From positions 62,001-126,000 of the forward strand of contig JBJKSB010000112.1 of assembly GCA_046704385.1 (NCBI GenBank): DNA of 64,000 nt, in the 5' to 3' direction. Made by a program: the position numbers and the translations under genes. Below are positions 63,190 through 64,000 of this stretch, piece after piece; the stretch's first letter is position 1; each line of letters begins with the position of its first letter. A model generated the notes under the pieces. It was given only the letters and a program-made list of their open reading frames with translations, did not search any database and had not been told where the DNA came from. Source of the DNA: GH45 sp046704385. Lineage in GTDB: Bacteria > Bacteroidota > Bacteroidia > Bacteroidales > SZUA-534.

Positions 63190-64000
63190 ATGCCACACAA
63201 AATAAAAATTCGAAAAGGGCTAAATATCCCATTGATGGGTAAGGCCGAAAAAATCTTAATTCAGAGCCAGGAAAAAGGCGGATTATGCGCATTAAAACCA
63301 GATGACTTCCCTTCCATCACGCCAAAGGCAGCTATAAAAGAGGGCACACAAGTTAAAGCAGGCGATATTGTTTTTTACAGCAAATACCGTCCGGAAATTA
63401 AGTTTACTTCACCAGTAAGCGGTACTCTTAAAAGCATTATCAGGGGTGACAGGCGAAAAATTCTGGAATTTGTTATCGAACCTGATGGAAATCAGGAGTA
63501 TACTAAGTTTGAGGTTGGGAATTTAAACGATCTTTCGCGTGAAAAGATTGTTGAATTATTGCTGACATCAGGAACATGGCCATTTATAAGGCAACGTCCG
63601 TATGATATCATAGCCCATCCAACCGACCAACCGAAAGCAATTTTCATTTCAGGATTCGACAGTTCACCATTGGCTCCTGATTATGATTATGTATTATCGG
63701 GCCAGGAAAAAGACCTTCAGGCAGGTGTCGATGTCCTCAAAAAACTTACCCCCGGTAAAGTGCATCTGACAGTTAATGGCGCATTCCCCACCGGAAAAGT
63801 TTTTGCCTCACTTAAAAATGTTGAACTGAATACTATCAGCGGCCCGCACCCTGCAGGTAATGTAGGTATTCAAATCCATCATATCGATCCGATTAACAAA
63901 GGCGAAGTTGTTTGGCATATTAATCCTCAGGATGTTGCCATTATTGGACGTCTTTTCAATAAAGGAATATTTGATGCCACCAAAACGGTTGCATTGACAG
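63190..64000 (+). CDS. nqrA: NqrA, subunit A of Na+-translocating NADH:quinone reductase (3' end outside window)
   Basis: The first 270 residues are in view and the frame is open to base 64000. The start reads PHKIKIRKGLNIPLMGKAEK, then LKPDDFPSITPKAAIKEGT and KAGDIVFYSKYRPEIKFTSP, the opening of NqrA, the cytoplasmic subunit of the six-part Nqr pump that builds a sodium gradient from NADH oxidation. The ATG at 63190 follows a TAnnTTTG promoter. Subunits B-F would be expected after it. It suggests that this organism uses Na+ energetics, which fits a Na+ role for hppA. Confidence 0.95.
   Translation, partial: MPHKIKIRKGLNIPLMGKAEKILIQSQEKGGLCALKPDDFPSITPKAAIKEGTQVKAGDIVFYSKYRPEIKFTSPVSGTLKSIIRGDRRKILEFVIEPDGNQEYTKFEVGNLNDLSREKIVELLLTSGTWPFIRQRPYDIIAHPTDQPKAIFISGFDSSPLAPDYDYVLSGQEKDLQAGVDVLKKLTPGKVHLTVNGAFPTGKVFASLKNVELNTISGPHPAGNVGIQIHHIDPINKGEVVWHINPQDVAIIGRLFNKGIFDATKTVALT

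Overview
The window looks like chromosomal DNA of a Bacteroidota species, most likely from the Bacteroidales/Marinilabiliales side. The evidence is low GC, TonB receptors with carboxypeptidase-regulatory domains, DUF4249 and DUF5103 families, type IX secretion tails, a V-type K+-dependent pyrophosphatase, an Nqr complex, and repeated promoters of the form TTG-N18..20-TAnnTTTG instead of sigma70 boxes. I see no rRNA, tRNA, transposase, prophage or CRISPR array. Exact species cannot be read from the sequence.

Layout. 1-4.8 kb: end of a TonB receptor, a DUF4249 lipoprotein and two exported proteins of one outer-membrane operon. 5-9.6 kb: thioredoxin, CCA-adding enzyme, a secreted EEP-family phosphodiesterase and a beta-helix lipoprotein. 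9.7-20.6 kb, minus strand: a chemosensory operon in transcription order coiled-coil protein, STAS, cheY, cheA, cheW, cheR, degenerate kinase, cheD, cheB, then a membrane GAF/PAS protein; a lone receiver gene diverges from it. 21-28.6 kb: transketolase, DUF427, a START-like protein, a BlaI/BlaR1-type pair behind three evenly spaced operators, and ychF. 28.7-34.7 kb: two type IX cargo proteins flanking an AraC regulator, then a TonB receptor under a TPP riboswitch. 34.8-43.7 kb: an internally repeated unknown protein and hppA, a Gfo/Idh/MocA oxidoreductase, a NadD-like protein, a Xre-RES toxin-antitoxin pair, OmpH and a glycosyltransferase. 43.8-51.6 kb: FtsB/DivIC, a porin-glnB-amt ammonium operon, a cupin, two catabolic aldehyde dehydrogenases and ppnP. 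51.8-60.8 kb: an MFS carrier, then a molybdenum-cofactor run (moeA, moaA, moaC, MOSC, mogA-like) interrupted by an SLC12-like transporter and a SiaC-like protein, and a TlpA lipoprotein. 61-64 kb: HD protein, DUF5103 protein and the start of nqrA.

The most unusual part is the chemosensory operon. It has full CheA/W/R/B/D adaptation machinery, yet no gene in the window carries the MCP signalling hairpin. Two proteins at opposite ends of the operon, the GAF/PAS membrane protein and the 601-residue coiled-coil protein, end in nearly the same pentapeptide (EVELF and DIELF), which resembles the NWETF CheR/CheB tether of E. coli receptors. The coiled-coil protein has a CheZ-like D-x-x-x-Q motif and a second, decayed copy. 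The kinase-like protein has Asn where the phospho-accepting His should be. Together these suggest a chemosensory pathway with a non-MCP receptor and unusual accessory parts. That is inference from sequence and needs testing.

Among non-coding signals, the clearest are the TPP riboswitch, the triple operator at the blaI-like gene, a 225-bp MITE-like element with imperfect terminal inverted repeats, a three-copy intergenic hairpin repeat family, two further REP-like hairpins, and an exact 17-bp tandem duplication just upstream of hppA.
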